A stretch of DNA of 42,302 bases from Bondarzewia mesenterica (lineage: Eukaryota > Basidiomycota > Agaricomycetes > Russulales > Bondarzewiaceae): the NCBI GenBank assembly GCA_004802705.1, contig SGPL01000288.1, positions 1-42,302 on the forward strand, read 5' to 3'. The translations under genes were made by a program, and so were the position numbers. Below the pieces are notes generated by a model that was given only the letters and a program-made list of their open reading frames with translations, was not told the origin of the DNA and searched no databases. Within the stretch, counting starts at the first letter, position 1; every line of letters begins with the position of its first letter. Positions 1 through 12,412 of this stretch are shown here, piece after piece.

Positions 1-3000
1 GACCCGAGGTTCATGAACATGGACGGCGTGAGTGCCGAGGACCCCTCCCCAGGCACCTTGTTCCGCAGCACGTCCCTGAGCGAGAGCAACGAACTCGGGT
101 CCCGCGGGTGCTCCTTGCGGCTGATAGTCGCAGAATATGTTTCCGGCTCGTGCCACACCATGTCCTCGTTGTCCGGGTCGGGCTTGGGGGCCGACGAAAA
201 GAATTTGAACGAGGAGGTGCTGTTGGTTGCGGGTGAACGGTTGAAGACGGAATTCGGTTGGAGGAACGGGCTGGGTGAAGGAGACGGCACTTCTGAACGT
301 GTGCCGCGTGGAAGAGTCGCATTCATCAATTCATTCTGATAGTCCGTCGAGCTGACAACGACTCAGCCGTGAGCACTAGGCTTTCTATGCGGAAATTTTC
401 AAAAGGAGATGCGCTGACTCACCTGAGCGTGAAGGCTATGATGCTACCCCAATCTTCTTCTCGGACTATGATATCGCTACCAGGAACAGCATGGCAGCCG
501 CTATTCCACCACTCAGGCTCCGCAAACGCCTGCCTGTCTGCAGCAAACTGTGCCCTTGCTGCCTTAGAAAGATGTTTCTTCTCCCACGCAGACAATCGCT
601 TGCTAGCTCCCTGAGCAGCAGAATAGAACGAACGGCGCGTGTCGTTGAGCGTCGACACGGGCGTCTGCGAGAGCTGTGCATACAGCATCTGTTCCGTCCG
701 CTGGAACGTATGTCGCATATTGGTGAGCAGTTGTATTGGGTCTGTGCCGTCGGCTGTTAGGATGGAGGCGTCGGAATACGATTCTCTTGAGTTTCCGCGC
801 TCTGGTTGCGGCAGCCTGAGCGTCACGGTGGAAGCAGACGATGCTTCGGTGTCGTGGGTAGAGGTGCTGATAGTTGAGGGTTCTGAAGCTAGAGAGATGG
901 CGCCGACCTTGGGGGTCGCGGCTAATGACGACGACTCGTAGGCTTCATCTGCGGATGGCAATCGGGGTAACGATTTGTGATAGGACGAAGCATCATCGCC
1001 TGATAAATGCACCTCCTGCGCCGAGTTCAGCAGACGTGAAATAAAGCACTACAGTGAGACACTGACCAGCTTGTCCAGGTGTTCCGCGATGCGTTGCCAC
1101 CAATTGTTGATCTCCTTCCGTAGATCGCGCTTCTCCTCCTCGCCTTCAGAATGTTGTATGGAATCCTGCTTTTCCTGCGCTTTCTCGGTCCGCTTGTTGG
1201 CCACATTGCTGCGAGTGATTTGCAGCCTGGGCACGCGCAATTCGAATATGTCTTCGATGGTGGAAACTGTGAAAGAAACGGTATGCGACTTGTAAGAAAA
1301 ATGACGGATGATGTTCAAGCGTGACTGGGGTAGTGGGTAATCCAGACCGGTCCATGGCTGGGGTGGGGGCGTGGTGTGGGGGCACAATGAGGGCGTAAGG
1401 GTACATATAGTGCGTGAGTATACTAAGAGTTCGAGAAACTTGGCAAAGGAAAATAAACTGTCCCTATGCGTTAGTTTATTTTTCTATCAAGAAGAGGACA
1501 AAAACACTTACTAAGTCCCATCATCCATTATACATCGTGGTGTCGTTTCGTAACATACTCTACAGCTCTGCCATATCTCGATCCGATCCTCATCTGCTTG
1601 CTCTATGGGATGCGTCTTGGCCACGATCCGCGTTCCATCATGCATCCACCGTAGCTCATGGTGCCCACGAGTACTCTCGCAGCCAGGTCGGTCGCACGGC
1701 TCTTCTGCGCGAGCACAAATATCATGTACCATCTCCCCAAGGGAACTCTCGCCCTCCTCATAGTATGCGTATGTCCGCCATAGGGCGCGAGGGCCGCAGT
1801 GAGTGTAGGCCGGCAAATCACTGACTAAGAGCGAACTCTGTGATGCGTTCGAGACTGTCGAAGAGCTCGGCCGCGGTAAAGGAACGTGCTGGGAGTACAA
1901 AATGGATAGATGTTGCTGGCGGACAAAGCCAACTGTACCAGACATCCCGTGTCCTCGTGCTTCTTTACCCTCCCACCCGAGGATACCAGTTAATCCGGTG
2001 CGCTCCTCACCAGTCAGTCGACGAGTTGGGAGACCCTTCTCCAACTCGGCGAGCCGGACAAGTAGAATGGGTGGAGGGAAAATCACACCTGTCGAGGTCG
2101 ACAAGAGGCCCTTGCTCTCCTCGATACGATGGAGTGCATCTTGAAAAGGAGAGTTGGGCGGCGGCGCCTCTTCTTTTGCAGGGACTGGTGGCGGACGGTT
2201 ATCGCCGAAGATTGAAAACCCGCGGATGCGACGGTAAGGGGTGTCTTCTGACGTGCGAGGGCCAGCAAGTGGTGAAGAGGGAAGGGATGTGGTTGTGTGT
2301 GAGAGATCGATTGAGCTACCTCTAGATGCAGAGGAAGAGGATGCGATAGAGACGGCGCGATGGAGAAAATCGGAGCCCTTCTTAGAGAAAAAACTCCAGA
2401 TCGGCGAGGAAATGAGAGAGTCGCGTCTCCTGCGCTTGGCTTCGGACATGGAGGGATGGCGCTGAATGATGGGTATCGTCGGAATGGCGGGGATGGAAAA
2501 TTGTGCAGGCTTTGGAAAATGAAGGGATACACGAGAATCGGAGAGAAAATGCTGCTCTAAAAGAAGAGAAAGGTGCATATAGATAGCGAGGCGGAGGACT
2601 TTGATGATTGAGTCGTACTGTCCTAACGAAGAAGCTCCGTTGACGGAAAAAGTACCTCCTACCAGTTGAACGTCCACTTTCACAGGATCGGCTAGCAGGA
2701 ATGGAAGGCATCAGCATGCGCAAGAGCAGAACCAGCGGCACCAGCTTCGTGCTTGCCACACATATCTCATTCACAACGGGATTACCTGGGCGCGGTGTCT
2801 ACGCCAAAAAGAGGCAGACATTAGCAGGCCTAAGAGTGTCGATGCTAAAGTTTACGCTCTTCTTGGGGAGGGACTGGTGCCTTACGAGAAGTGGCCGAAA
2901 AATGTATGCTCTGGTGCCGCCAGTGCAGTCAAGTAAGGTAACGTACCGCACCACTCTCTGAGCCCAAAGAGGATCGACTTCGAGACATTTTCATTGTCTG

Positions 3001-3670
3001 GCCCATTGCCTGCAGGAACAGCGTAGACGTCTGGTCTGAAGGAGCAGACACGGTTGGGATGAAAGAACTCATGGTCCGGAGGAGAACGGAAATGGTGAGC
3101 CTTCGGTTCATTGAATGGATCCACAACTAACAATAGATGCTTTGCCGAAGGCTTCGGCTTTGATACCACCTGTTGCGATGCCAGTTCTCGCAGACGCTGG
3201 AGAGCAGATTCGCTCAACTGCGAGCACGATCCAGTTACGTCGTTTCCTTGCTCCTGCTCCTGCTCTAGATGAGGATCCCGATCGCTCTCAGCCTCGCCAG
3301 CCTGCGAGACTCTTGGGTGACCACCGCCGCTCTTCTCTTTGACCACATGTGCCGTTTCTCTGTCATTCCCCTCCGCCTGCAGTAACGTCGCGTTTTTCCT
3401 TTGTTTCGTTCGATCTCTCCTGCGTCTAATCCCAGCCAACCAACCGTTTCGTGACGCAGCGTCTGCCATCTCTCCCAATGCTCTTTCCAAGCCGCTCACC
3501 CATTTGTCCTTCTCTGACTCTATGTCTTCTTCTTTCAGAGCACTCTCAATGAAATTTCGAAGGTGAGCACTGGCTTCAACAGTTAGCTGTCGATGTTGGA
3601 GTCGGTTCTGCCGCGAAGGAATCGGAGGTAGAGGTTTCGATGAAACGTGAGACGGTTGGCTGCCATCCAT
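1..3670 (-). CDS. fab1: 1-phosphatidylinositol-3-phosphate 5-kinase Fab1/PIKfyve (partial, C-terminal kinase core off the left edge)
   Basis: Fab1 converts PtdIns3P to PtdIns(3,5)P2 on vacuole and endosome membranes. Exons read on minus: 3670-2947, a poorly resolved stretch with one or two tiny exons (perhaps 2908-2886 and 2798-2786), 2691-1512, 1457-1067, 1015-423 and 351-1. Family landmarks appear in order: an N-terminal LTVEA..HL..FI block; RRLTGEERTGL followed by GFVRQQHLSILYSQHVP; the Cys-rich CDRPGC...C..C block; FAKFLELLVYS; PLPQSRLNIIRHF; VSTIEDIFELRVPRLQI; and the kinase entry PEWW...IIVREEDWGSIIAFTL, then YSATISRKEHPRDP. The catalytic part lies outside the window. The ATG at 3670 has an in-frame TGA five codons upstream. 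No FYVE zinc finger is visible, and the usual GGxPxDS start of the CCT/TCP-1-like domain is not recognisable. The family assignment is firm; the splicing at 2947-2691 is not. Confidence 0.9.
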
Positions 3671-4954
3671 AAGTGCGAGTCAAAACGGTGTCAGGAAGAT
3701 GTTGCAAAGGAAATCGAAAAAGAGGAAAGGCTTTTTGCAAGTTAGTTCGCTGAGTAGATACACCATGTAGGCGTCCGCAACTCGCAGTTGTGAAATAGCT
3801 GCAGCGTCATCGGTCAAGCACCTCAGTAAAGTTACGGATCACCCTGTCCCAATTAGTTCAGAATTCTTTTGCGGAGTTTTGTCAAAATGGGTTAGAATGG
3901 TATCACTACTTTAATTGGTCCGTAAGTATATTGCTTTATAGTAAGCCTATCGCGGAAAATTGGCGAGAATTCGGATTGTATCCTAAAGTGCACCGCGGCC
4001 AGATGCGTTTTCGTCTCGAAGCTCCAGATTGACTTCTGCACGACCACCACTTCCTAGATCCGTCAAAATATTCAGGCATACTCCCAAGGAACCTCTCAAT
4101 ATCTTGATCAAAGGTACATCTTGTGGTGAATACGATGAAGGTAGCCCGGGCCCATTCCCCGTCGAGCGCAGTGCAGGTTTCATCGCGCCCGGACTTCCGT
4201 GACCTCTTCTCAAGGGCGCACACATAGGCACACATGTATCCTATTGGCTGCAGCTGGCAAAGGAGCTGCCCTCAAGGAGGAACGTATGTATACTTGACAA
4301 CGGAAAATGGTTGTTATCTATCTAAATCGCCGACTCGGGACATTTATACTGACAAATGCGAAGTTCATATCGCTGCGCTTTGATCGTCATGTGTTCGATT
4401 CTGTTCATGAGCGCTCACGCATTGCACAATGCATCTGACACTGAAATGGGGGTTTTTTTTGAGCTCTTGTGTGGGGAGCGGGGTTCCTTCGACGTGAACT
4501 CGGAGGTTGTGATAGCAAAGGGCAAACTTGTCCACTTCCGTGTTTCGAACAGATAAGTACTGTCAATGTGTCAAATACTATCAATGTACGACATCATACG
4601 GCATGCATACCTTGAATGTATAAAATTCGCCGTATATATCACAGGTACGTGTAGCAAATTGACGACATTTCCTTCTATACCTAGGATTCATATTCAGCGG
4701 TCAGTACCATGACTTTCTTCACCAGTCTTCCAAGATTCTGGATCGGAACTCACAGCTAGCTATCGTCGGTCACTAAAAATGAGATCGTCCCGTCAAATTC
4801 TTATCAACGAACAGGAAGCGCCGGATTTGGGGCCTTTGCATCTTATCTTGCTCCAGATGCATTCCGACAACTTCTTATCTATGTGCGCTCCCGCGGTTAA
4901 GTATCGAACAACTTTGATGGCGCGCTCGTCCTTTTCCCCCACCGACGAACGACC
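3671..4954. other. Intergenic region between fab1 and the permease gene
   Basis: This is the divergent spacer between the fab1 start (minus) and the permease start (plus). I see no conserved domain here in either direction. In particular, no RHHCR-type FYVE exon appears upstream of fab1. It holds one small ATG open frame at 4356-4556, listed separately. Confidence 0.5.
4356..4556 (+). CDS. Possible small secreted peptide, 66 aa (doubtful)
   Basis: An uninterrupted ATG frame begins with MRSSYRCALIVMCSILFMSA, a short basic n-region followed by a hydrophobic core that could act as a signal peptide. The remaining roughly 45 residues contain a single Cys, so no disulfide-rich effector pattern is present. 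No homologue is recognised. A TATA-like stretch lies only about 15 nt upstream of the ATG, too close for a normal promoter. It may be a chance frame. Confidence 0.18.
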   Translation: MRSSYRCALIVMCSILFMSAHALHNASDTEMGVFFELLCGERGSFDVNSEVVIAKGKLVHFRVSNR

Positions 4955-7439
4955 ATGTCTGACGTGTCGAAGGCCAACATGACGGTCACCGAAATCGGCC
5001 TGAGCGAGCCCGTTGTGGGCGCGAAGGCCGACGAGGCCGAGTTGGCGAGGATGGGGTACAAGCAGGAATTGAAGTGAGTTTTATAATCATCCGTTACCGT
5101 CGCGAGAGCTCTTGTGTTGACCATGACCGTGACGATTTTCTTCGCAAAAGACGAGACCTGAGTCTTCTCCAAGTGTGTTATCATTTTATTGTGCTATTTC
5201 ATTTTTCCTGAATGCAAGCGGTCTACCTTAGAACTTCGGAGTTTCGTTCTCCATCATCAGCGTCATAACTGGTATCCCATCTCTATTCTTATTTGGGCTC
5301 GTGAGTGCAGCTCTTGCCCAATACTGCGTATTTTTTTTATAACTCAAAACCCGCAACAGACGACGGGCGGACCTGCGGTTATGGTATGGGGATGGGTAAT
5401 CGTGGGTGAGTAGACAGATCAATTTTAAATCTAATGACCTATTTATCTGGGGCTTGCAGCCTTTTTCACCGTGTTAGTCGGTCTGGCCATGGCTGGTGAG
5501 TTGTTGCAGCCATTCTTTTACCCTCTCGTATTCAGCAATCTCTCCAGAGGTCTGTAGTGCCCATCCCACAAGTGGTGGTCCTTATTTCTGGGCAGCCATG
5601 CTGTCAAGACCACAAAACGCAGCCTTTGCATCGTGGGTCACTGGTTGGTTCAACCTACTCGGGCAGGTAGCCGTTACGACAGGTATCAGGTGCGTTTTTC
5701 TGCATGGGGTACAAAAGGCAGAGAAATCCTGAAGAAAGATGATCATTCAGTTTTGCATGTGCAAATTTCCTCTCGACTGTGTGCACACTTGGCACGAACT
5801 TTCAGCCTACGGCCAAAACCACCATTGGCATCTATGCCGCCGTTCTTGTTGCCCAAGGTGGGTTTTCGGCCTCATCCCGTCTTTTTTTCATGCGATACCG
5901 AACATTTGGCGCGCGTCATGTGCATAAAAGGCTTGATCAACACATTTGGCGTGCACATCCTCAAATACCTGAACAATATATCCGTCTGGTGGCACGCAAT
6001 TGGCACCGTGTCCTTGGTCATCGCCATCCTCGCCAAAGCACCTACACACCAGTCTGGTCATTTTGTATTTCAGAAGTTCATCGATGGGACTGGCGTAGGC
6101 GGTCCCGGATGGTCAGAACGTGCGAGTCCAGCGTATGTCGCTGTCATCGGTATTCTTATGGCACAGTACACTCTTACTGGTATGTTATCCAGTCTTTTCA
6201 TCCCGTCCAACCAGCGTTCAATCTTGAATTTCTATTCCAGGTTTCGATGCTAGCGCTCATGTCAGTGTTTTACTTGAAGCTATAAATTTTTTTAATCATA
6301 TCTATATCTGTTTTCTACGGTTTCAGATGACGGAGGAAACTCATAACGCTGCAATGTCCGGCCCAATAGGCATCGTCATGGCCATCGGTGTCTCAGCCGT
6401 TCTTGGTTGGTTCTTGATTCTCGGCCTACTCTTTTCCATGCAGGACTATGATGCCACCATCGGGACAGCAACGGGAGAACCTGTCACGCAGATTTTCTTG
6501 GATACCGTCGGCGAGAAGGGTGCCATCGTACTGATGGTGAGCTTACTTCGAATTCTTCTTCATTAGTGATGACTGACCAGATCCAAATCAGGTCATCGTA
6601 ATCGGTGCTATGTTCTTCTGCGGGTGTGCCTTCTTTCCGCTTGCCTTGCATAATACCGTAATACTCAATTTTACCATCACAGGACATTCTCCATCACGTC
6701 AAACTCTCGCATGATGTACGCATTTGCGCGAGATGGAGGCATCCCAGGACACAAATTCTTTCATATCGTGGATAAGCGATGGAAATCGCCCGTGCGCACC
6801 GGTAAGTCTTCCCGTGTTTAGCGCCGACGGTATCTCAATTATTTCGACGCAGTCTGGCTCGCTTGCACGCTCAGCTTTATCCTTGGCTTGCCCAGTTTAG
6901 GCAGCTCAGTCGCTTTCTCTGCAGCAACCAGTATCGCTACCATCGGTCTCTACATCTCCTACGGTAAAAACGCTGCCGTCGATCGCTCATATTGAACACG
7001 CCTAGCTCACCCTCAATATCTCTCTCCTATCTAGCCATTCCGATCGCCCTTCGCGTCATCTACAGCGACCAATTCGTCCGCGGGCCCTTCCACCTTGGAT
7101 CCTTCTCCTTCCCAGTGGCCATCACCGCGGTCACCTGGATCGCCTTCATCTCCATCGTATTCATCCTTCCCGAGCTGAATCCGGTCAACTCGCAGACGCT
7201 CAACTACGCCATCGTCGCCGTCGGCATCGTCATCACGTACAGCATGGGCTTCTGGTTCATCAGCGCGCGAAAATGGTTCACGGGCCCGGTAAAGCAAATC
7301 GAAGGTGCGTCGTTGTGCCGGACCGCCCCGCTTTGTGCTGTCGCTAATTGTCGATCTGTCTTTTTTGATATCTGTAGCGGAAGAGGCGGGCATTGATATA
7401 ACGGACCCCGCGGCGATGATTGAAAAAGAGATGTATTGA
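4955..7439 (+). CDS. APC-superfamily amino acid / GABA permease
   Basis: The spliced product is about 536 residues with roughly 12 membrane segments, the expected size for the fungal amino acid/choline transporter family (Uga4/Hnm1-like). About eleven introns interrupt it. Landmarks: the cytosolic lead ELKRDLSLLQNFGVSFSIIS; TM1 with VITGIPSLFLFGL; TTGGPAVMVWGW; EVCSAHPTSGGPYFWAAML (the family signature); FNLLGQVAVTTGI; the FDASAHMTEETHNA motif around residue 265; SRMMYAFARDGGIPGH; and a C-terminal tail ending IEKEMY. The protein probably imports GABA, choline or amino acids across the plasma or vacuolar membrane; the substrate cannot be decided from sequence. The start at 4955 gives a short hydrophilic N-terminus typical of the family. 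The reading frame is consistent across all the junctions I checked. Confidence 0.92.
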
Positions 7440-8164
7440 TCCACGGTGGTCTTCACTATCATGAACCTATTGACTGCGATGACCACTGTCTTGGTGCGGC
7501 CCAACGGGCATGGGGGGATGGGCCAGCGGATTCACAGTAAAGCTGTTGTTGTTATACCTCTATCATTTTTTCTCTGTCAGTTGTAATTCTCTGTCAACTC
7601 AGTCCACCTTTCTTTCCCCCACTATATTAATATATTTGTAAACTCCTACTTTTTTTTGAAAAGCATGACAATATCTAGACCATATGTTGAGAACGTTCGA
7701 TGGCTTTATAGGCGTTGACTTCAGCCTCGCGTACAGAAAAAGAAAAAGAAAAAACGACTTTTATTGAAGGTAAGTATACGATGGCAACACGTAAACAAGA
7801 TGATTAGGAGGAGTGAGGTCGTAAACGGCTCGCGAGCGCTCGTCGAGGTCGTTAAGAGTCAGCGGTCAGAAGGAATCACAAGGTATCGCAAGTGGGCACA
7901 AGAACAATGACGAAGGCTTCCAGCAAAACGAAGAACCTGAACGAGTAAAGAAAAAATGTTGTCTAAATGAGCAATAATTACATGCGTACTTGAAACAAAG
8001 TGGTGATGAGCGTGGGTCGAAATTCGAAACTGGGGTAAGGGGGGCAAAGGGGAACGGATGCACATTACACACGAAGGAGGACAGATGCATTAAAGAGAAT
8101 AGGAATGAAACGATTACCGAAGAACACGCGTCGGGCACGTCGTGACACCACGACAAAGCCTCAC
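7440..8164. other. Convergent intergenic region (3' ends)
   Basis: This lies between the permease stop and the stop of the minus-strand membrane protein gene, so it holds only the two 3' UTRs. It is AT-rich around 7620-7660 and has an A/G-rich run near 7735-7756. No gene or RNA is recognised. Confidence 0.5.
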
Positions 8165-11100
8165 CTACACTGGCTTCCAGTCTTTCCCCTCCATGTAATG
8201 CTCCAACCCTCCCCAACTCGAGGGCGTTGCCCCGCTCGACTCCGTCGTTCCTTCGACCGTCGCAGGCGCCGTGACGAACGACGGCGCTGCAGTGCTCAAG
8301 TCCTCGTGCGCAGATAGATACTGCGTTCCTGAGGGACTCACAACAGACCTACTGGGCCCGGGCTGAGAAAAGGGCGACGGGCGCACAGGCTCCATCGACA
8401 GCGTGCGCTCTGACGGAGCAACGTTTGACACAATTGAAGGTGCCTCATGCAGACGCGGTGGCGAATTCGACGCCGAGCTGGGCAGCGCGTCCTCCATCTC
8501 CACCTCCGACTTTTCCTCATCGTCCGGAGAGAGTTCTAATGACAGAAGCTCCTGCCTCTGCTGCCTCTCAATCGCGCGCCGCATCGCGCTAGCACCGCCA
8601 ATCAGCGGAACGCCAAAGGTATGGCTTTCTGGATTGCTCAGAGCGTCTTCAGAGATGTACGGCGAGCTGTCCGTGTCCTCATAATCCTCCAATCTCACCA
8701 CCGACTGTGCACGACCTCGCCGCCCCGTAACCAATTCAACACTTGACCGGGACGCCGATGCGACGCTCTGAATCAGTGACTGGGCACGTGTCCGGATGGC
8801 AGCGCGCCCGCCGAGGGCGACGGAAACCGAGGACCCGCCAGCACTGTTGGAATTGTGTCTCGAGTTCGAACCATTGCGCGATCCGGACGTTGAGCTGTTA
8901 TGCCTTGATCGGTACTCTGACCCGGACCGCGACCGCGAGTCATTGCGCCGCGTGAGCGACACGACGCTGCCCGATCGGTTCCTCAACCCGCCAAACGATG
9001 TCTTTGGACTGGGCGCGTGCGAGAGCAGGCCGACGCTGTCCTCCTGCTCGAGCGCCTCCTGCTCGCCCTCGGGTTCCGGCGACGCCTGGCCTTCTGGTGT
9101 GCCGAGGTCCAGCGCGCCGACTACCTCCCCTTCGCCATTCGATTCGTACAAGACCTCCGGATCAGCGTCCATCTGCGGGCTCTGCGTTCGCGGGCGCGGC
9201 AAGGAAACTATGGGACCGATAACAGGGGTCGGTGATGTCGGTATTGGGACAGTGCCTGAGCGCTGTCTGCGCTGTCCAGTCGACGCGGGATGCCGTGGCG
9301 GCATGGGCATGCTACCCACATTCGTGGCCCCCACGGGACTGGGGAATCCGGACGAGGTGCCCAAGGACATCGGCGAATCCGATGTTTCATCATTGCCTGT
9401 GCTGCGCGTGCTCCGAGAGTTGCGGGTCGAGCGTGTGTGCGTCGAAGTCGATTTCGATTGTGGCGTGCGATGCGAATGGTGGGGAGAACCAGCGGAGGAT
9501 AAGCTTCCCCTCTGCCCTGGATGGCGGAATTGGAAGGGGTAACGCGATTGGACGGGTTGCCCTAAGCTGGACAAAGAATTCGACGCGCGGCCAGAAAATG
9601 AAGAAGGTTCTTCGCTCGTGCGTGGCTCTGTCTCTTCCTCTACGTATTCCAATCCCTCACTCAGTTCCCCGTGCGTGATGTCATACTCCTCTTCCTCCCC
9701 TTCCTCTTCCTCTTCTGCTGCAACCGATTCACCTGATGCTTCATGGCCCGGTCCTGGTGAAGGTGGGAACGGTATCTGCTCCTCATCTGACTCTTCCTTC
9801 TTCGCTCCGAATCCAGTGAAAGGATACGGGAGTGTCATCCGCGGAGCGTTTTTGCCAGGTTCGTCAGCCTGCCCCTCCACCTTGGGGATGTCACTTAAGA
9901 CATCAGATGTCTGCGCAGGACTACTCTGCCTCGTCGCGCCTTCATTCGGGCTGTCAAAGAGCTCCTGCGAGAGCATACCTCTTCGCGAAGGCTGAGGCAC
10001 ACCACCCAGACCGACAGCCGCAAGCACCTGTTCCATGCCCTCGAACGGCTCTTGCGGCTCGGAGGGCTCTCTCTTCGTACCGCGCAGCGGTGGCTGCAAG
10101 GTGAGACAGAATTCATACGCCTCCTGCACCCGCAGATACGTGCACTCCTTCCAGCTCCATGGGAGCGTCTCACCCGCTGCCTCGGACCCTTTCTCGCTAT
10201 AAACCGATCGGATCTTATCCGCATCCTCCTCTTCCCAGCGGTTTCGCGGTCCACAGATACCAGCACAGCCGTATCCGCTGAAGACCCAGATACCGACCCT
10301 ACGCCGTGGACGATCAGACGCGTGGCATGTAAGTTATAGTAATAGCACACATGACTCACCAGCTCAGCAAGAGCACCAGAATGCGCCATGCCGTCCAAGC
10401 GGCATTTGCGATTAATACGCCCTTGGCGTATCCAGAAAGCGTGCCATTTTCTTGGTTAAAATACGTTCCATCTCGCCTTCCGATACTCTGATCGACATCT
10501 CCGAGTGTCAACCCCCCTGGGAGCTGCTCGGGCGAAAAGAATGATAGCAGTAGGACAAGAGATAGGCCTGCACGCGGCAGCAGGAACGCGACTGTGGGCA
10601 GATTCTGGGAGTAGAAGTAGCACGTCTCGGCCAGAGCGTCGCGGAGGGATGCCTCGGAGGAGGGCAGCTTCGCATCAGGATTCACGTAAGGAAAGGCCGA
10701 ATTGCGGATGTGTTGCATAAAGCAGAAGTGGTTGTATGAAGTCATCGAAACCAGATTGAATGCAGGGGAAGAGAGATAGAAAGGGAGGATAAGGGGGCGC
10801 CCTGAAGGCCATGGTTAGATAACAAATTAAAGACTATAATAACGACACTCACTGAATCTCCAGCGTCTGTAGAACGAGTAGATGAGCTCATATCCGATGA
10901 ACACCCCGAATATCCAGAACGCCCAGCATGCAATATAAACTGCGGCTGCGAAAGCCCAGTTGCGACCGGAACCAGGCACTCCAGGAGCGATAGGATTGGG
11001 AAACTTGGCGATTCTGCATGTCTTAAGTATGTGTTTCTGGAACCAATGAGCGAGATAGACTCACTGAATCAATATAAATACAGTGTTGAAGTCGAAATAA

Positions 11101-11675
11101 GTCTGCAAAGGGACATGGGCGAAGACGAGCAAAGGAAAAATAAAGAAATGAAGACGAGATTTCCATGAGGGATCGCGCAAAAGCCTGAGGTTGAAACCGG
11201 TTGATCTGAACCTGGGACGTGATGGCTGAAGTGGACCGTCGACAGTGGGAGAAAACACAGTCGGTGACACGCCAGCACCCGTCGCGCGTGACCAGATGCG
11301 CGAGTGGGCGAGAGGTGCGCCGGCACTCAGGCGAGTCTGGTCGGTATTCTCGCGACGTGCAGAGTCTTGCATGCTGACGATGCGGACTGAACGCGGGGTG
11401 GGTTTGCGTCCGCCCCAGACGCCCATCTCGCTCGGCCCTGCTTCGTTGGCCAGCATGTTGAAGGTCGACGATTGGATGGTGGACGTGGGCGCAGGCGGCG
11501 GCGGGCGTTTGGGGAGCCAGGATGGATAGCCCTCGTCGGAGTTTTGTTGGGGCGAAGGACTCGATGCGATGTGAGATACGCGGTGCGCGTCGCCGTGATG
11601 CGGGTCCGTTGGGGAATCGTCCTCGGTTGGGTTAGCCGATTGTTCAATATGAGGTGAATACTGTGATGGTGACAT
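8165..11675 (-). CDS. Large multi-pass membrane protein with Ser-rich disordered C-terminal tail, unknown function
   Basis: Four or more exons join in frame: one ends near 11061 at FNTVFILIQ, the next starts IAKFPNPIAPGVPG, the third ends near 10359 at RILVLLLSW, and a long final exon runs to the TAG at 8165-8167. The product is about 1050 residues. Residues 1-150 are Pro/Ser-rich and disordered. A central block carries about four to five hydrophobic segments, including HFFIFPLLVFAHVPL, WAFAAAVYIACWAFWIFGVF, LPTVAFLLPRAGLSLVLLL and ANAAWTAWRILVLLLSW. The last roughly 600 residues are acidic and rich in Ser, Arg and Pro, with SRSRSGSEYRSRHNS-type runs. I do not recognise a named family. The layout suggests a membrane-anchored protein with a long phosphorylatable cytosolic tail; this is inference. 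Confidence 0.75.
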
Positions 11676-12412
11676 TGGTAAATATACAAGAGTGCAACAG
11701 GGAGAAAGAAAAATCGTGAAAGTGAAAGATTAGTCGAGAGGAAGTGGTGCCGCCGCAGTTGTTTTTGGGGAAATTCTATTGTTTTTAGATGGCTGGACGC
11801 GACTGGTGCGCGACGAGCAAGATACTGGACCAGTATGAGCTACAGGAGCGATCGCCTCGTGCAACTGGGTAGCCTCGTGGCTTGCCTACGTAGGGGGATA
11901 AGGGGGGGGCAGCAAGCAGCCAACAACGCTACCGCGTCGAACGAACGAACGAACGTCCTTGCCAGATTATACCCACGCACCTCAGTTGCCTTTTCCGGCA
12001 AAGTATCTTGCCAATTATACTTCCGCCCTGGAGACGGAAGAATAATTTGCGCTATTTTCGGAATAAGGTCAAAAAAATCACAAACGAATGTCGGCGAGAG
12101 AATGCGATGCAAATTATTTGATTGCTTGCGAGCGGAAGGACTTGAATCACAAAGGACGGTCGGAGATGGTGATGGTTGAAGACGAAGATGCGAACGCTGG
12201 ATTGGGATTTGGGTTGCCATGCGTACATTATGCAAAACAAAGAAATTCGAGCTTCGCGATCGAATATGTAAAGGTCTCTGGACAGAGTATACTCAACTTA
12301 TTTGAAATGGTTCATTGACTCTGTCGCAGCCTAAATCTTCGCGCAGAAAAAGACGAACAGCATTGTTGGTATTCAGGAGAAGATAATCTATCTGCAGTCA
12401 TCTGTGACTTGA
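11676..12412. other. Upstream region of the membrane protein gene, no gene seen
   Basis: This should contain the promoter of the minus-strand gene starting at 11675. It includes a short CGAA/GAAC tandem repeat at about 11939-11956. Open frames on both strands (for example 11835-12179 plus and 11840-12235 minus) overlap each other and show no conserved pattern. Confidence 0.4.

Noticed and set aside
3936..4235. Minus-strand frames upstream of fab1 that might carry a FYVE finger
   Set aside because: No RHHCR-like motif or paired cysteines are present; the frames look random.
5633..6253. Long frames in alternative phases within the permease gene
   Set aside because: Their permease-like portions belong to the spliced gene; the rest reads through introns.
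8796..9542. Long plus-strand frame antisense to the membrane protein tail
   Set aside because: It is a shadow of the Ser/Arg-rich coding region on minus.
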